From the NCBI GenBank assembly GCA_946807835.1, contig OX327706.1:21069001-21133000 (forward strand): 64,000 nt of DNA, in the 5' to 3' direction. Position 1 is the stretch's first letter; the number at the start of each line of letters is the position of its first letter. The DNA comes from Ailanthus altissimus. Taxonomy: Eukaryota; Streptophyta; Magnoliopsida; Sapindales; Simaroubaceae. This document shows positions 62,830 through 64,000 of the stretch, in pieces. Position numbers and translations under genes: made by a program. Under the pieces are notes generated by a model. It had not been told where the DNA came from. It worked only from the letters and a program-made list of their open reading frames with translations, and did no database searches.

Positions 62830-64000
62830 ACGCACAATGTTACCAAATAAAAATTACATATATCTCTTGTTTTGTAAGAACAAATAACTTTATAGTGTCC
62901 ATATATTATTTCTTGAACGTCAAGTCAATAGTAGCTTATTCATCCGCCACGCTATCTTTCTTTCTTCTGATGGCAATATGAATATAAACACTGTGGGTAC
63001 ATATACTTTCATTAATCGAAAAGCCTTTTCGAGTTTTGTAGCCGAGAAAATTTCACCATGTCAAATCAAAATGTACTCAGAATATCTGTTTCATGTTGCA
63101 TGGGAAATTTATTTGCTGCTTTTTTACTTGTCTTTTCAGGCCAGATGATGGCTTTGTTAAGCCTACAAAAATTCTTGGACGTTTTGCATACTGAGTTACT
63201 GACTGGATAAATTCGTATAATAATACAATTATAATTTAAAAAAAGTTCTTAATTATATGTGTATGACTCAACAGAAATTTCAGTGCTCTGGATACTCAAA
63301 ACTATGTACAATAACAAATTAAAAAAATTATGTTCTAATTTGAGACTCTAAAAATGCTTTTGGAAACAAGAAAAGTTGTTCTCACACCTTCAAAAATTTT
63401 AGAAATTGGTTTCGAGAAACTCGTTTTCGGAATGTCCAAACCAAACACTTTTTTATTTGAATTCCTAATATCTTTCATTTTTCACATTTAGTGAACTATG
63501 CCAAACAAAAGCCCCGGGAGCTTTCTCGGAATCAGATTCTGCATACAAACTGGCCAGACAAAATCATAGTAATTTTATTTTTTCTTCAACTAAAGCATAT
63601 AAATAAATGACCTTTACCCCAACTTATATTGTGTATGCATAATCTGCTGTAAATTATGGACCAGCTAAAGTATGAATTATAATTGACAGAGAAAGAGTGT
63701 AGTATCAGTACTGTTAACATACGAGGGGACTCGTTAAAATTCTCTTTTCTAACAAAACTTGGTTACAGGAATCGCAGCAAATTCTTGTCAAAACACTATT
63801 TGCCACCATAGAAAGTACCACAAAGCTAGTGCCCTTTATTCTTCTACTATAAACCTCATCCGAACCTAATTCTTATGCCCTTTATGCCTTATGGCAATAT
63901 AATAAGCAAAGCATATATGTCTCTTTACTTCCCTATATTTCTCCAGGCTTCTAGAGTGACACATTACTGCTTGTTTTTCCTCCCATCTGATTTTTCAAGG
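62830..64000. other. Intergenic, duplicate of 48594-49782
   Basis: No gene. The window ends at the position matching 49782, about 140 bp before the expected second ARF start codon. Confidence 0.5.

Larger units (their letters stand above)
55216..64000 (+). repeat. Tandem duplication unit 2 (partial, runs off the window)
   Basis: Direct repeat of 41028 to about 49782. Besides rare substitutions it shows indels flanked by short repeats: an extra 17-18 bases near 57997-58014, an extra 25-base stretch near 62068-62092, and loss of 18 bases near 63560. These are compatible with replication slippage in one or the other copy. Confidence 0.92.

Overview
This window is plant nuclear DNA, most likely from a woody eudicot. 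The reasons are spliced genes with GT/AG introns, an AT-rich base composition, and proteins of plant-specific type (HOTHEAD/mandelonitrile-lyase-like oxidoreductase, LRR receptor-like kinase, EB1C). Copia retrotransposon and hAT/Mutator-like fragments fill the gaps. A Citrus-type genome is my best guess from overall impression; I cannot prove it here. No organelle, bacterial, CRISPR or rRNA signal was seen.

Layout. (1) 1-11.6 kb is transposon-rich. Two diverged copies of one repeat (1-1733 and 5820-7110) each carry a decayed BED-type zinc finger, and the first is split by a copia solo LTR. Further LTR remnants follow, then two non-autonomous hAT-like elements (7357-8144 and 9168-10824). (2) 11.7-13.5 kb holds an intact three-exon GMC oxidoreductase gene of the (R)-mandelonitrile lyase-like/HOTHEAD family on the minus strand. 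(3) 20.4-27.4 kb holds a wrecked paralogue of that gene in the same orientation. It has an internal deletion and three insertions, one of them a pol-deleted copia element with both LTRs. A Mutator-like MITE (about 14.0-15.1 kb) and AT-rich DNA separate the two genes. (4) 28.5-30.9 kb holds a two-exon FAD-dependent oxidoreductase (DAO fold), probably organelle-targeted. (5) 31-40.8 kb is a roughly 10 kb gene-poor stretch with a nine-unit degenerate tandem repeat and a MITE-like element carrying a strong G-quadruplex motif. (6) 40.8-51.6 kb is a plus-strand gene run: an LRR receptor-like (pseudo)kinase, the microtubule plus-end protein EB1C, a 76-residue unknown protein and an ARF-class small GTPase. 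(7) 55.2-64.0 kb is a direct, nearly identical second copy of this run.

The main discovery is the tandem duplication. The repeating unit is 14,188 bp (41028-55215), and the second unit starts at 55216 and is still running at the window end. The junction lies inside the receptor gene. Copy 2 therefore lacks promoter, signal peptide and the first 69 codons, and has an in-frame TGA exactly at the join. The second EB1C and the second 76-aa gene look intact but carry amino-acid changes, and an ACGTG promoter motif is lost in one copy. The divergence is so low that an assembly artefact (two haplotypes placed side by side) must be excluded before calling it a real recent duplication.

The genes do not form an obvious joint pathway. 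The oxidoreductase pair is a tandem family with one dead member. The RLK-EB1C-small protein-ARF run is a set of neighbours with separate cellular roles: membrane signalling, spindle/phragmoplast microtubules, unknown, and vesicle traffic.
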